This document shows, in pieces, positions 34,655 to 46,528 of a DNA stretch of 64,000 bases. The notes below the pieces were generated by a model that saw only the letters and a program-made list of their open reading frames with translations, was not told the DNA's origin and made no database searches. The position numbers and the translations under genes were made by a program. The stretch is from Amborella trichopoda (taxonomy: Eukaryota > Streptophyta > Magnoliopsida > Amborellales > Amborellaceae). Location: the NCBI RefSeq assembly GCF_000471905.2, contig NW_006498435.1:596244-660243 (forward strand). Direction: 5' to 3'. Within the stretch, counting starts at the first letter, position 1, and each line of letters starts with the position of its first letter.

Positions 34655-35055
34655 TAAATGGGAATAGGCCACTGGCGGTTCTGAGTTAAGTTGGTTTTGG
34701 TGAACTGGTTGGATATTTAAAAATAAATTGAAAACAATTATATAAAATCTCAAAAAATAAAAATTTATAATGTATTTTTCAATTTTTTTGAAAAGATTAG
34801 AAATTCTTTTGACAATTAATACTTACTTTTAACATTTTCCCTTTTTTTTTTGAAAAATTCAAAATTCCCCTAAACATAAATTGATTTTTTAAAATCTACT
34901 TTTTTTTTTTATTAATTTTCAACTTTGAATGTACTTTGTTTATTCATGTTTTAAAATATATTCGATTAAGCCGGTTAAACCGACTGGTTTACCAATTAGG
35001 CCGGTTGAATCACTTTCTGCCTGAGGTCCAGTTAACCGTTCTGGTTCGATTTTGC
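34655..35055. mobile_element. fragment related to the CCAGTGTTCG TIR element
   Basis: The stretch contains GCCGGTTAAACCGACTGGTT, then GTTAACCGTTCTGGTTCGAT, and an AT-rich interior. Its order matches the right part of the element at 15876-16862 (GGTTTACCGATTAG, GGTTAACCGTTCCAG). No matching outer ends were identified. It lies just upstream of the kinase promoter and is repeated inverted at about 37310-37705. Confidence 0.4.
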
Positions 35056-35994
35056 GTTTCACATGTTTCATAAATTCCTGCTTTCTCGTTTCTTATAACA
35101 GTTTGGGTCTCCGGATCATAGTATAGGAGTAATACTTCTGCTAAAGATTTCCTACTCTCAGAGGAGTATACTATCTATAAACTCCCTGGGGTGAAACTTA
35201 AGGTAGGAATATATTTTAGATCCCAAATTTGGGGACGTGATCTTTAGAACCAAGCATCAAGCTCAATGAAAAATTTAAAACTCTCACACTTTACATGTCC
35301 TAAAAAATGGCATCCCAAGATTGCATTATAACCATTTAATTTTTGCAAGCAGGCAATAATCTAGATATTCAAGAACTTAAATTCCAATTTTTTTGAAAAT
35401 GATCAACTAGTTATAATTGGATGGATTCCAAAATTGTAAACCAAGAACATCCTACCAAATAAGACGCTAGAGAGCAAATGTATAGTATCTCTCAACAGAG
35501 CATATTACACATGCTTGCCTCCTCCTTCGTGTCTTCTTTGTTCTTATAAGGGTGGCATCAGGCCTGGCCTTTATCCCATAGGGCTGGCTGAGGCCCTAGC
35601 CAGACCAATCCGAGGTAGGCTAAGGCAAATAAAGAGAACTCCAGGGTAGGGCAAAGACAAATGAAGAAAACATTATATAAAAAAAAGACCTGCCAAGCCA
35701 AACCGCGCCGGCACTAGCCCTAATGAAGCCCTCGAGCCATAATTTGTAGCCCACGCCTTACATGTTTAGGGTTATGTTGTCTGGCTCATTGCGAGCCAAC
35801 CATAGGACGTGAGAGCAATGTTTTGAAACCAAGCAAATTATTCTATAGCGATCTATCAAGACCTCTTTCTTTTCGCAGCATATATATATATATATAGGGA
35901 AAATATTCTATTATTCTCTACTTTTAACTTCTATATCTCATTAGACCCAAGAATTGAAAATATTACTTGTACGCAAAAGGACTCCATCTTTCAT

Positions 35995-36438
35995 NNNNNN
36001 NNNNNNNNNNNNNNNNNNNNNNNNNNNNNNNNNNNNNNNNNNNNNNNNNNNNNNNNNNNNNNNNNNNNNNNNNNNNNNNNNNNNNNNNNNNNNNNNNNNN
36101 NNNNNNNNNNNNNNNNNNNNNNNNNNNNNNNNNNNNNNNNNNNNNNNNNNNNNNNNNNNNNNNNNNNNNNNNNNNNNNNNNNNNNNNNNNNNNNNNNNNN
36201 NNNNNNNNNNNNNNNNNNNNNNNNNNNNNNNNNNNNNNNNNNNNNNNNNNNNNNNNNNNNNNNNNNNNNNNNNNNNNNNNNNNNNNNNNNNNNNNNNNNN
36301 NNNNNNNNNNNNNNNNNNNNNNNNNNNNNNNNNNNNNNNNNNNNNNNNNNNNNNNNNNNNNNNNNNNNNNNNNNNNNNNNNNNNNNNNNNNNNNNNNNNN
36401 NNNNNNNNNNNNNNNNNNNNNNNNNNNNNNNNNNNNNN
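35995..36438. other. assembly gap (444 N)
   Basis: A run of 444 unknown bases at the centre of the inverted repeat. The two arms therefore lie on separate sequence contigs, and the spacing between them is unverified. Confidence 1.
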
Positions 36439-37773
36439 ATATGCTGCGAAAGGAAAAATGGCTAGGACACTACCATTCCAAAACCTTAATGGTCCTGATA
36501 GATCACTATATAATAATTTGATTGGTTTCAAAACATTGCGCTCACATCCTATGGTTGGCTCGCAATAAGCCAGGCAACATAACTGTAAAAATGAAAGGCG
36601 TGGGCTACAAATTATCGCTCGAGGGCTTTATTAGGGCTAGTGCCGACGCGGTTTGGCTTGGCAAGTCCTTTTTTTTATATAATTTTTTCTTCATTTGTCT
36701 TTGCCCTACCCTGAGTTCTCTTTATTTGCCTTTAGCCTAGCCTACCTTGGACTGGTCTGGCTAGGGCCTCAGCTAGCCCTATGGGATAAAGGCATGGCCT
36801 ATTGCCACTCTTATAAGAACAAAGAAGACACGAACGAAGCAAGCATGTGTAATATGCTCTGTTGAGAGATACTATACATTTGCTCCGTAGCGTAAAACAC
36901 TTATTTGGTAGGATGTTCTTGATTTACAATTTTGAAATCCATCCAATTATAACTAGTTCATCATTTTCAAAAAAATTGGAATTTAAGTTCTTGAATATCT
37001 AGATTATTGCCTGCTTACAAAAATTAAATGGTTATAATGCAATCTTGGAATGCCATTTTTTAAGACATGTAAAGAGTGAGAGTTTTAAATTTTTCATTGA
37101 GCTTGATGCTTGGTTCTAAAGATCACATCTCCAAATTTGGGATCTAAAATATATTCCTACCTTAAATTTCACCCCAGGGAGTTTATAGATAGTATACTCC
37201 CCTGGGAGTAGGAAATCTTTTAGCAGAAGTATTACTCCTATACTATGATCCGAAGACCCAAACTGTTATAAAAAACGAGAAAGCAAGAATTTATGAAACA
37301 TGTGAAACGCAAAATCGAACCGGAACGGTTAACTGGAACTGGGGCAGGAAGTGATTCAACCGGCCTAATTGATAAACCAGTCGATTTAACCTGCTTAATT
37401 GAATATATTTTAAAACATGATTAAACAAAACACATTCAAAGTTGAAAATTAATAAAAAGAAAGTAGATTTTAAAAAATCTATTTATGTATTTTGAATTTT
37501 TCAAAAAAAACGGGAAAATGTTAAAAGTATTAATTCTCAAAAGAATTTCTAATCATTTTCAAAACAATAAAAAATTTAAAAAATACATTATAAATTTTTA
37601 TTTTTATTTTTTGAGATTTTATATAATTTTTTTCAATTTATTTTTAAATATCCAACCATTTCACCAAAATCAACTAAAATCAGAACCGCCAGTAGCCTAA
37701 TCCCATTTAATTGCCTAGGCGGATGATTAGAATTTGGACCGCCTATTTTTCCTACAATGATGTGAAACCCTGG

Positions 37774-37779
37774 TATAAA
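37774..37779 (+). promoter_or_regulatory. inverted copy of the kinase TATA box
   Basis: CCTGGTATAAAGACGGG on the plus strand is the right-arm counterpart of the kinase TATA box at 34584-34589. If active, it would drive rightward transcription through the broken exon 1 and into the antisense strand of the ATP synthase fragment. Confidence 0.4.
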
Positions 37780-38164
37780 GACGGGATAAATGGAATGGGT
37801 CCATTCATAACAAAAAAAACACTCCACTAAACCCAATCCCTCTCTCTCTAAATTCAAAGAGCAATGTGGAGACGAGCAATTTTCTCTCACTTCCTACTCC
37901 TGAAAATCCACTCAGCTCCAGGTTCCCAGCTCTCACTCTTCTTTTTCTTATTCAATGCGTTGGATTGAAAAACTCATTATCAATCCTAGTTTGCTTATTT
38001 TTCATGCTGGTTTGCTAATTCTTAAGCCATAATACTCTTTTGTGGAGAGATTTTGGAAATCTGTTCATTTGACTCTATAATTTTAAATTCTTTCGACCAA
38101 TTCATCATTTTATTCGTGCATTCGCAGAAAGAAAATCTGCTTGTTTTGTTGATCTTAAAATTTG

Positions 38165-38230
38165 ATGCATTTCCCCTATTTTCTGCAAGAACTGTAGTTT
38201 GATTTTATATTGTTATGGCTGAGACATGAT
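38165..38230 (+). pseudogene. inverted broken copy of candidate kinase exon 1
   Basis: This is the right-arm version of the first kinase exon. ATG and the GTAAGT donor are kept, but codon 11 is TAG (38195-38197) where units A and B have CAG. A Glu codon is also changed to CAA. No kinase exon 2 follows; the sequence runs into the ATP synthase fragment about 680 bp later. Confidence 0.6.
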
Positions 38231-38901
38231 GTAAGTTGGCTTTTTATTTTTCTTAATGATAGTGATTTTCTTGAATGAAGGCAGAGTGCGTAGCTCCTCG
38301 ATTAAACATACGATTCCTTGTGATTAACAGTTATCTTTTATTTAGTTATCATTATTATTATCTTTACTGCCTATATGGATCAAAATGCTTTTAAGGGATT
38401 TTTTGACCTTTTCCAAGACACCTAGCAAATGATGTCATATGCGATGTCATATGCATTGAGGTGCGCACTGAAAAGCTACTATTCTCTACTTGATGGAAAA
38501 TGGAAAAATTTGACTTAAAGAGGTGGTTTGAACCTGTGGGGCTCCTTGGATAGAGCCATACATAGACGCTAGTCTCTCTCACGAGAGAGACATGACAAAA
38601 AGACGCATACTACACATAAGTGATTTGAAACCATGCCTGACATAGATTCACCCACTAGGTGATTGGAGTTGACCTCTAGTGTTCTCGACTTAAAGAGCAT
38701 TTTCTTTCATTTAAAAGTAAAAAGCAAAGAAAAAAAGGTACAATGAATAACACACAAAAAAATGTAGATAGTGCATAAACTACATGTGTTATTTCATATG
38801 ATTACTGATCTAGGGTTCCATTGAATACGTTATGAATTACTGATCTAAGGTTCCAATGAATACGTTATGAAATGTCTCATATAAAATAGTTCATTCTGTG
38901 A

Positions 38902-40515
38902 TTACAACCTAGAATCAAGGGGATCCACAGTAGGGTAGATACCAACACCAGCACCACCGAAGAGCCCAATCTTTCCACCACGCTGGTAAGGTGCCAACAA
39001 GTCGATGACCTAAAAGTACCAATAGTGGATAAATCAAACAGGCCTCAAATATAGATTTATTCTTGTTAATGAAAAGACCTACAATGGAGATAAGAAGCAG
39101 AAAATTGTAAGCAAAAATTGCAAATATATCAAAAATCTCAATAGTAGTCAATTTTTAGTCAGGAGTACAAACCCAAATAGTCACGAAAATTTTTATGTCA
39201 CATTAAAAGCGAAGGAAACTCCAACAAATGGATCAGAATCAATAGATAAGAATTAGAACAGACCTTGATGCCATCAACAAGAATCTCTTGCTCAGTTGCT
39301 TGTTCAACAAAAGGAGCTTCACGATGGATAGGCAAATAGTGATCAGTCTCTGATGCAGAAATAAGACATAAAAAGAACAAAAAAATAAGAAAAAATTTTA
39401 GTTATTAGAACACTCGTTAGGAAATGGCAATGCCGAATGGGGAATAGTAAATAGACGCAAACTATTTGAAGAAACAAACTTATTTCACCCCTATCGTCAA
39501 TGGGTTCCCCAATGACATTGATAATGCGACCAAGTGTAGCCCTACCCACTGGTACCTGTTAAAAAAAAAAGAAAATAATTCGGCAATCAACACAATGACC
39601 AGTTGCAGATAAACATGGTTATCTATAAAAAGATAAATCTATAAGTACAAAACTTTGCTATATGAAACCATACATCTAAACGAGAGAGATAGAGATAAGA
39701 TCAAGCAATTTGGATCAGCACTATCTATAAGCGATTGAAACACTACCAAATATCACATTTTTGCATACTGATCCAGACAGTCCATTACACCATAATCACA
39801 CTATTTCAGCCTGCATACTCCAAACAAATACAAACACCAATACATCCCAGCTATACTCCAACAAATACAAAGACCAATCCCTCCCTCCCTCCCTCACAGA
39901 GGTAGGGCAGTTAAATAGTGGTGGATCATCTCTCTCTCTCACCAGCACACAAACGAAAATGAAAATAAAACATCAGGAGAAAAAAAAACCTAATTTTAAA
40001 AAGATCAACTCAAGAACAAAACCCCAACTAACCTTGATGGGAGAACCAGTGTTGAGCACCCTCTGGCCCCTGACAAGCCCATCAGTCCCATCCATAGCAA
40101 TGGTCCTCACCATTTTCTCCCCCAAATGCTGAGCCACCTCCAAAACCAACCTTATGGAGTTATCCAAAACCTCCAATGCAGTCAAGATCGGAGGCAACCC
40201 CTCATCAAACCTCACATCCACCACTGCTCCAATCACCTGACAGACCTTCCCAATGGCTCCAGCCCCCGTGAACTCATCAGTGATCGTACCAAGAGGTCCA
40301 TATTTACCAATACCGGGAGGAGTTGCTACAGGGGGTGGAGGCGACGGAGTTGCAGCGGCCGATGTCGCATACTGTGCAACTTTGTCGAGAAGAAGGCCCG
40401 AAGAAGATGATATCGGCCTGTAAAGCTCTGGTCCTCTATTGATGAGGCTCGACGGTTGAGATCTGACGGTTTTGGCACCCCTGATGAGAGAGGACAGGGC
40501 TCTACGGTATGCCAT
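38902..40515 (-). pseudogene. truncated, internally deleted ATP synthase beta duplicate
   Basis: Exons 40033-40515, 39480-39555, 39264-39349 and a chimeric exon 38902-39009 remain. Exon 1 is open with five differences from the intact gene, four of them amino-acid changes (S to P, D to Y, K to T, E to D). Exon 3 has lost one Ser codon. Exon 4 stops after GGAGVG of the Walker A loop, before the Lys-Thr. It is fused in frame to [10 protein letters not shown] from exon 8, then R-L-stop encoded by the inverted-repeat arm. If spliced, the frame would give 250 aa, lacking the catalytic Glu, Walker B and the C-terminal domain. All downstream exons are absent. It cannot be a functional ATPase. The telo-box promoter is retained. 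Confidence 0.92.
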
Positions 40516-40605
40516 TAGGGGAAAACCCTACCCCTGGTTTTTTGGAGTTGCAATAGAGAGACAAAGTGAGGAGATCAGAGTAAGGAAAGATATAAAGAGA
40601 GAAAA

Positions 40606-40614
40606 TTAGGGTTT
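40606..40614 (-). promoter_or_regulatory. telo-box upstream of the truncated ATP synthase copy
   Basis: AAACCCTAA on the minus strand, about 90 bp upstream of the copy's ATG (40515), identical to the motif at the intact gene. The promoter region is nearly unchanged between copies. Confidence 0.45.
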
Positions 40615-40900
40615 TGTGTTCAGTGGGGAAGATGGTGGCGAAGGGATTGACGGCAGTCCATGGAAGGAGAGGAAGAAGATAGAGAGAGGAATGGCGGACG
40701 CCAAACGGTTCGTAAAGGCGTTTTAGTAGGCTGACTTTATGGGGGCGTGGAGTCCGCTTTGTTGGTCCTCTTCTTTTGGGGTGGGGGTGAGTGCTGTTAA
40801 AATTAGGTTTCCTTCCAAATGTTTTCAAAGCATCTGTCTTATTTTCAGCCGGAGTGTACCCTTTTTATTTGCAGATATGTAAGGTTTGACGTATTTACCA

Positions 40901-41231
40901 GGGAAAAGTTCATATACGCTCTAAACAAACAAATTATATTTTTAAATTGATCATCTCGACATCAAGATGCATAGACATAAGAAAAAAAGATAGATTTTAA
41001 GTTTCGAAAATAGTGTATTTTGTAATGCATTTTTGGAACGTCGATTTTCAAGATTTTCAAGTTTTCATAGATTTATCGATCTACACTATTTTTGAAGCTT
41101 TAAACTTTATAAATAAAAATATAAATATATTTTAAGGCGATTTTCAATAGTGAAACCACATTTCTCGATACTATTTGAAGGTAGGCTCTAATTTGATTGT
41201 TTAGAGCTAGGCTTAAACAATTTGTTCCTTT
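40901..41231. mobile_element. AT-rich MITE, unit B copy
   Basis: Counterpart of 10534-10862. The left inner repeat reads CTCTAAACAAACAAATTA, one mismatch from unit A; the right one is intact. Insertion predates the duplication. Confidence 0.6.
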
Positions 41232-41294
41232 ATCATATAAAGGTTAGGCTCACTTCTATACTTGCTTAACAATTTTAGTGCCAGACACGTTTAC

Positions 41295-41374
41295 AATAAC
41301 CTAAAAATCTATTTCTACCCCTAATCACAAAATCAATAACCTAAAAATCTATTTCTACCCCTAATCACAAAATT
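41295..41374. repeat. 40-bp tandem duplication specific to unit B
   Basis: AATAACCTAAAAATCTATTT followed by CTACCCCTAATCACAAAAT occurs twice (41295-41334, 41335-41374). Unit A has it once near 10928, so it arose after the duplication. Confidence 0.9.
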
Positions 41375-43670
41375 AAAGTGGTACAAATCAAGCAAATCTA
41401 TAAACACATTCTATAAACCGATATACCATTTAATATGTTACAAGACACTCTTTTTTTCATATCTATACTTATCGAAGTTAAGATGATCAATAGGAAGGTT
41501 TCACAACATGAAAAGAATATTTTTCAATGTAAGCATAATCTTTTCCTTTAAAAAATGAATCCAAAGGCTAAATTGATCGCATGACAGGATGATACAGATC
41601 GGCAAATCAAAAAGGAATTATAAAAAATAAATTAAAAAAGTAAAAGTAAAGCGCACCTCCAAATTTTAATATAAATATAATTTTATGTAAAAAATTGTTA
41701 GGATGGCTTGAGAATACATTTTCATATCTAATTATAAAATCTTAAACTCCAAAAATAGTTCAGATCAAGTAGATCTAAAATCTTGAAAACAGACGGTCCA
41801 GACAATGTGCTGCATGATAAACTATTTATAGGACTAGAAATTTTTCTTTCATATTCCCTACATCTCGATATTGGGATGATCAATTATAGGGTTTTCCAAA
41901 ATCAAAAGGAACTTTTATGCGGGATTTTTGAGGTGCACTTTAATTCTACATTTTAGGTTGCAACCTTGTATAAACTTTTTCCATTATGAAAACGTTTTCA
42001 CTTAAACAAGGGCATTTAAATCGTTTATGTGATTCTACAAGAGGTTTTCAAATGAAAGGATCCATCAAATGCAACAAATTTGTAGAAGAAATGGTTGATT
42101 TCACCGCCTCATTGAACTTTTGAGGTGGGTTGACCATTCTAAAAATATTTCCCTTTTTTAAATTTGAATGGTTGTCCATGTGATTTCATGAGATCATCGT
42201 ATCTCACGCTTTCACTACAGAGACGCTGGTAATTTAGAACCCAAATCAATTAATAGACTTTGCTATGTTAATGTGGCTGAAATGCTTCATAAACATCTCT
42301 CTCTCTCTCTGTAAAGATCACCTTTACACCGTCGTGCACTTCTCTTTTCAATTAAATTAAATTTTAAGGTAACTTTTCTACGAAAAAAAAAAAAAAAATT
42401 CACACTGTAACATCTCATGGAAAACAAATAAGAAAACACCATAGCAAGGCCATTTAATGCTCCAGCAGGAGGAAGTTAGGTTTCTTCATGTTACCAAAAA
42501 GAAATTACAACAAGAACCAAGCATATGGATTTCAACATGGATATGACATATTGTTTCACGACGGCTCATGCTTAGCATCACACTGAGAAGAGGCGGTAAT
42601 CCATGGTACTGGTTCTTAGAGACGATGTTTACAAACATAGTTGTATCAACAAGAAAAAAATTGCAGGCATTTTAATAGAAACCAACTTAAAACAAAATGC
42701 AGAGATTTAAGCTCTAAAGCTGCGACTCTTATCCCCTTTATCTTTCAAGAAATAAATAACAGAAGCATACATTTTGTGTGGCCCAATCAATATTTGATGT
42801 TAAGTAGAAAATCTGCACTGAGATGCATGTGCCTTTATTCCTTCATGTCAGTATGCATTCCTATGGAAGCATGAATTAGGTTAGGTCTGATCGTCCTGCC
42901 TATAATGGAGCAACGTTAAAGCACTGCATTTCAGTAGGGAACAAAAAGTACATAAGGTTTCAATATTTACGGATCAACCAGTAATAGCAGACAACGCTAG
43001 TCAATTCATCAACTACTAAATATCGATAGGAATCTACATAAAGCATCAGGGTATTTTGCAAATAGAATGAAATCAAACTAAGTTTTGCTATCTATCTTAT
43101 GCCATAACCTATGTAACTGCCATAGAAAAGGTTAAGGTGCCAATTCTAGAAATTCTGATTTTCCCAGAACATGCAGCAGTCACATCCTTGAGGATCACCA
43201 GTAAAACCCAGGCTCTTCATACTCTAAAGTGGAACAACAAATAAAGCTAAACACTCCAACGGGATGGCCATGCATCCAAAAAATTCAAGTAGCAGACCAA
43301 ACATGTTCAAAGTGTCCCTCCAATATCAAGAGCAATAATAACTATTTATTCAGTGGACTTCAAATGTCCCTGAATCCTAACTGGCCAGGACCAAAGAGAA
43401 CCATTCCCCACGATACATTGATCTGCTAACTATAGAGCTGTATAACTACGTAAATAGAGAAAAAAAGAATAATTGTTTAGCTAGAAGCCTCCTCCATGAG
43501 CGCATTATGTTGAAGGCACACCAACCTGGGACAAAACAGCCCCCAGTGCGCAATGATCCATTGTCCTCAAGAAAGTGGTTACCACATTTAGTCAAGTTTG
43601 TCCCCTATACCACACGGCTTTATGCCAATTAAAGGTAGGCCATTGGAAGCATCCACATAATTGGTTTCTA

Positions 43671-43673
<3 letters not shown>

Positions 43674-43708
<35 letters not shown>
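43674..43708. repeat. (TA)n microsatellite
   Basis: About 35 bases of TA repeats. The unit A counterpart near 14485 has only a few units. Confidence 0.95.
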
Positions 43709-43711
<3 letters not shown>

Positions 43712-44957
43712 ATCTTATCAAGGCACATCGTAAGGACACACACACACACAAAGACGCACATGCAAAAACGCACACAGGGCTAATCATTCTCATTCGATAA
43801 AAATAGTATCAAATGTTCAATTTCTTCATGTCTTTCTCATCAAATGCTTAGCTAATAGCATCCACAGACTTGAACAGGTAGAGTGTTCGGACAAATAGAA
43901 ATCTGAAACTAGCTATCAAATATTTTTTGGTTTCAAAGGCAGGGTAAGAAACCTGATATTTATTTCATGACAAGCGTTCGAGAATCGCACAAAGCTTCTT
44001 CAACCCGTGATGAGTTGGCTTGGCTTTATGCACTACTAACAAATGTTGGATTTCAAAGCAGTCTTCAGCATGTAGTGAGAGAATGGTCTCTCTCTCTCTC
44101 TCTTTATTGTGTGTGCATATGCACAAAAGAGAATGGGCTGTTAAAGAAGCTGCGACAATGAAAAGGAGTAAGAGGGAGGGGACAAAGGGGTTAGGCTGAA
44201 AGATTGGGAAGTGGTTAAAATTGAGCAGACAAAGAGGGAGAGATAGTGCTGACACTGTGTGTGTATGTGTCAGAGAGAGAGAGATAGAGAGGTTTATGAG
44301 AGGGGAAGAGACTGTGAGTGGGATAAAAAAAAAGAAATTGGTAAAACAGTGCAAAAATTTCTCCAGTAAGTTGTCGGAGATGTAAAATCAAGGGGGAAAG
44401 GGTGGAAGGGGGAGACAGTGTAACTCAAGTAAAATCCATGAGAAAAAATAGACGCATACACTTACAACTAGGAAAGTCCTTTGGTGCTTCACAGATCCCC
44501 AAAACCGGTGCTGCTCTAAACTGATCCACCACTTTAAATTGGCTGAGATCCAAGAAAAAACTCCAAAGGAAGATCTGAAATGGATGCCAAATCCACCATC
44601 CATTCAAATGGGCAGTCCAAATATGAATCTGGGGTGGTGGATTTGGAGCATTTATGGAGCTCCAAATCAAATCTTTTGGAAACTGATCTGAAACTCTTTT
44701 GGGTCCATCCGATAAAATATTGTTGGATGAGGTGGAGGAACAACAATTTTTGATGGTTTGGGAACCGCTGAATACTTACCCTATAGAAATACTAGCCAAT
44801 GACACAGGCATTGCCCGTGTGGCAAAAGCAAGAGACATCCTAGCAGAAGTCCTTTTCTTCTATCATTAACTAAGTTCATTAATAGCAAAATTGACATACA
44901 AATCGTATCTCTCTTTTCTTCACATGAGTGGCTGTGTATAAAGGCTCTATGATTTGA

Positions 44958-45928
44958 CCAGTGTTCGCAAAATCGGCCAATCTAACCTCTAACCGCTAAC
45001 CGCCCGGTTATATCAGAACCTATTTTGGGCGGTTTTGTGATCAACCGATTTCTTAAAGTTTAAATAGAATACTACTTCATATTTATATCAAATATTTTAG
45101 AATAGCGTATTGGTTAGTGCTGGCGACGATAGTTTATACGGACCACGGTTCGAATCCTGCCATTAGCGGTTTTCTTTTTAAACATTGGTGTGGTTCATTT
45201 TAACAATTCTAAGAATTCATTACAATGATAAGAAGTTCAAAAAATTTACTTGCCCACATGAATCGAACTTGAAAGTTCTTGTAAAGAAATAATTTGTTAT
45301 TAAACCCTTACATTGGTAAGAAGTTAAAAAACTTTACTTGCCCACATGAATCGAACAAACTTGAAAGTTCTTGTAAAGAAATAATTTGTTATTAAACCCA
45401 CTAATCAATGCACCATATACAAATTAGTTGCCTATTAGATCTATTAACCAATATGTCATTTACTACGTATTTACAAAAATAATGGTCTATATTGTATATA
45501 ACTTAATTTTTTTTATTTTCTTTTAAAAAAGTGTTGGTCAAGTCGATTTTATAACACTATTTTAATATTATTTACATTATGGTAAAGAATAAAAAAATTA
45601 TGGTCATTGATACTCACTTTTATATTTTCCCATCTTTTTAAGAAAATTTTAAAAATACCCATGGCACAAATCGATTCGTTAAAATCCATTTTTTTCAATA
45701 ATTTTCAACTTCATTTGAGTGTGTTTTGTTTTAATCACATTCGTTATATGATTTTCATATTTTAGTAGATTTTGTTTGTATCTTTTCTATTTTTTTCAAC
45801 ACTTTTTTTATCGTTCGAGACTTGCCCGGTTACAGCTGTTGAATCGGCCGGTTTACCGATTAGACTTGTTAAACCGCTTCCGGACCCCTGTTTGGTTAAC
45901 CGTTCCAGTTCAATATTGCGAACACTGG
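44958..45928. mobile_element. non-autonomous TIR DNA element, unit B copy
   Basis: The inverted ends CCAGTGTTCGCAA are perfect over 13 bp here (44958 rightward and 45928 leftward), better preserved than in unit A. The internal tandem duplication and tRNA-like segment are retained. No transposase is present. Confidence 0.68.
45105..45166 (+). other. tRNA-like sequence with perfect B-box
   Basis: GCGTATTGGTTAGTGCTGGC at the 5' end and GGTTCGAATCC at 45147-45157, a perfect pol III B-box in tRNA-like spacing. It may be a captured tRNA pseudogene or SINE head. It is not a confident tRNA gene. Confidence 0.48.
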
Positions 45929-45969
45929 ACTAGACACACTAATAAGAAAACCAAGTTACCACCATTTGT

Positions 45970-46190
45970 GCCTAAGAATTCCTTTCTTTGCCACTGCATC
46001 TGCCTCTTGATTGGCTTCTAGCTAATGTGATGAAAGGTAATCTGCCTATTCCTGATCCAATCCTTAATCTCTTGAAAACATTAGGCAATCTCCACGTACA
46101 AGACAGCAGTCTCCTTCCCCATCCTATGATATTACTGGAAACAAGAGGCATGATTTTCGAATTCGATTTCTCTATAGACAACATATATCG
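45970..46190 (-). pseudogene. RNase H-like domain fragment (minus strand), unit B copy
   Basis: Counterpart of 16905-17110. The minus frame gives SSNIIGWGRRLLSCTWRLPN then a shift. The resemblance to the third strand and following helix of plant RNase H-like domains is weak but consistent with the unit A reading. Confidence 0.38.
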
Positions 46191-46528
46191 ATGCGAATAA
46201 TCCCATACACTTATAGGTATTTATCTCTGTAGCTAGCACGACAAAAACGTATTAGGCCAGAAATTACAGGAATCCCTCCCAAACATTTTAGAGGCTACCT
46301 CTCTCTTGGAAAGCTGCTATTCCCCGTAAATTGCTTAGGTTTCTCTTTCTTACCACAGCTGTGGCACAACTTAGAAATAGAATTAAAATACCAGTTCTAT
46401 CAAAGGCATCAGGAAAAGGAATTATGTGGCCTTTCAAACTCTGATCTCGGTAGTCGGCATAACAATAGTAGCAGACATACCCCGATCAAGGGCAATCTTT
46501 TTTTTAGAACCCGCCCACCCTCAAATCT

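Larger units (their letters stand above)
36439..38912. repeat. right arm of large inverted repeat
   Basis: Reverse complement of 33504-35884 with dispersed substitutions and small indels. It begins at the gap with ATATGCTGCGAAAGG and ends at CCTAG (38908-38912), where it switches without a break to ATP synthase exon 8 sequence. Its kinase exon 1 copy is broken, but its TATA box is retained and faces right. Confidence 0.93.

Noticed and set aside
35941..36568. Frames of 184-204 codons at 36 kb
   Set aside because: They consist almost entirely of the 444-base N gap.
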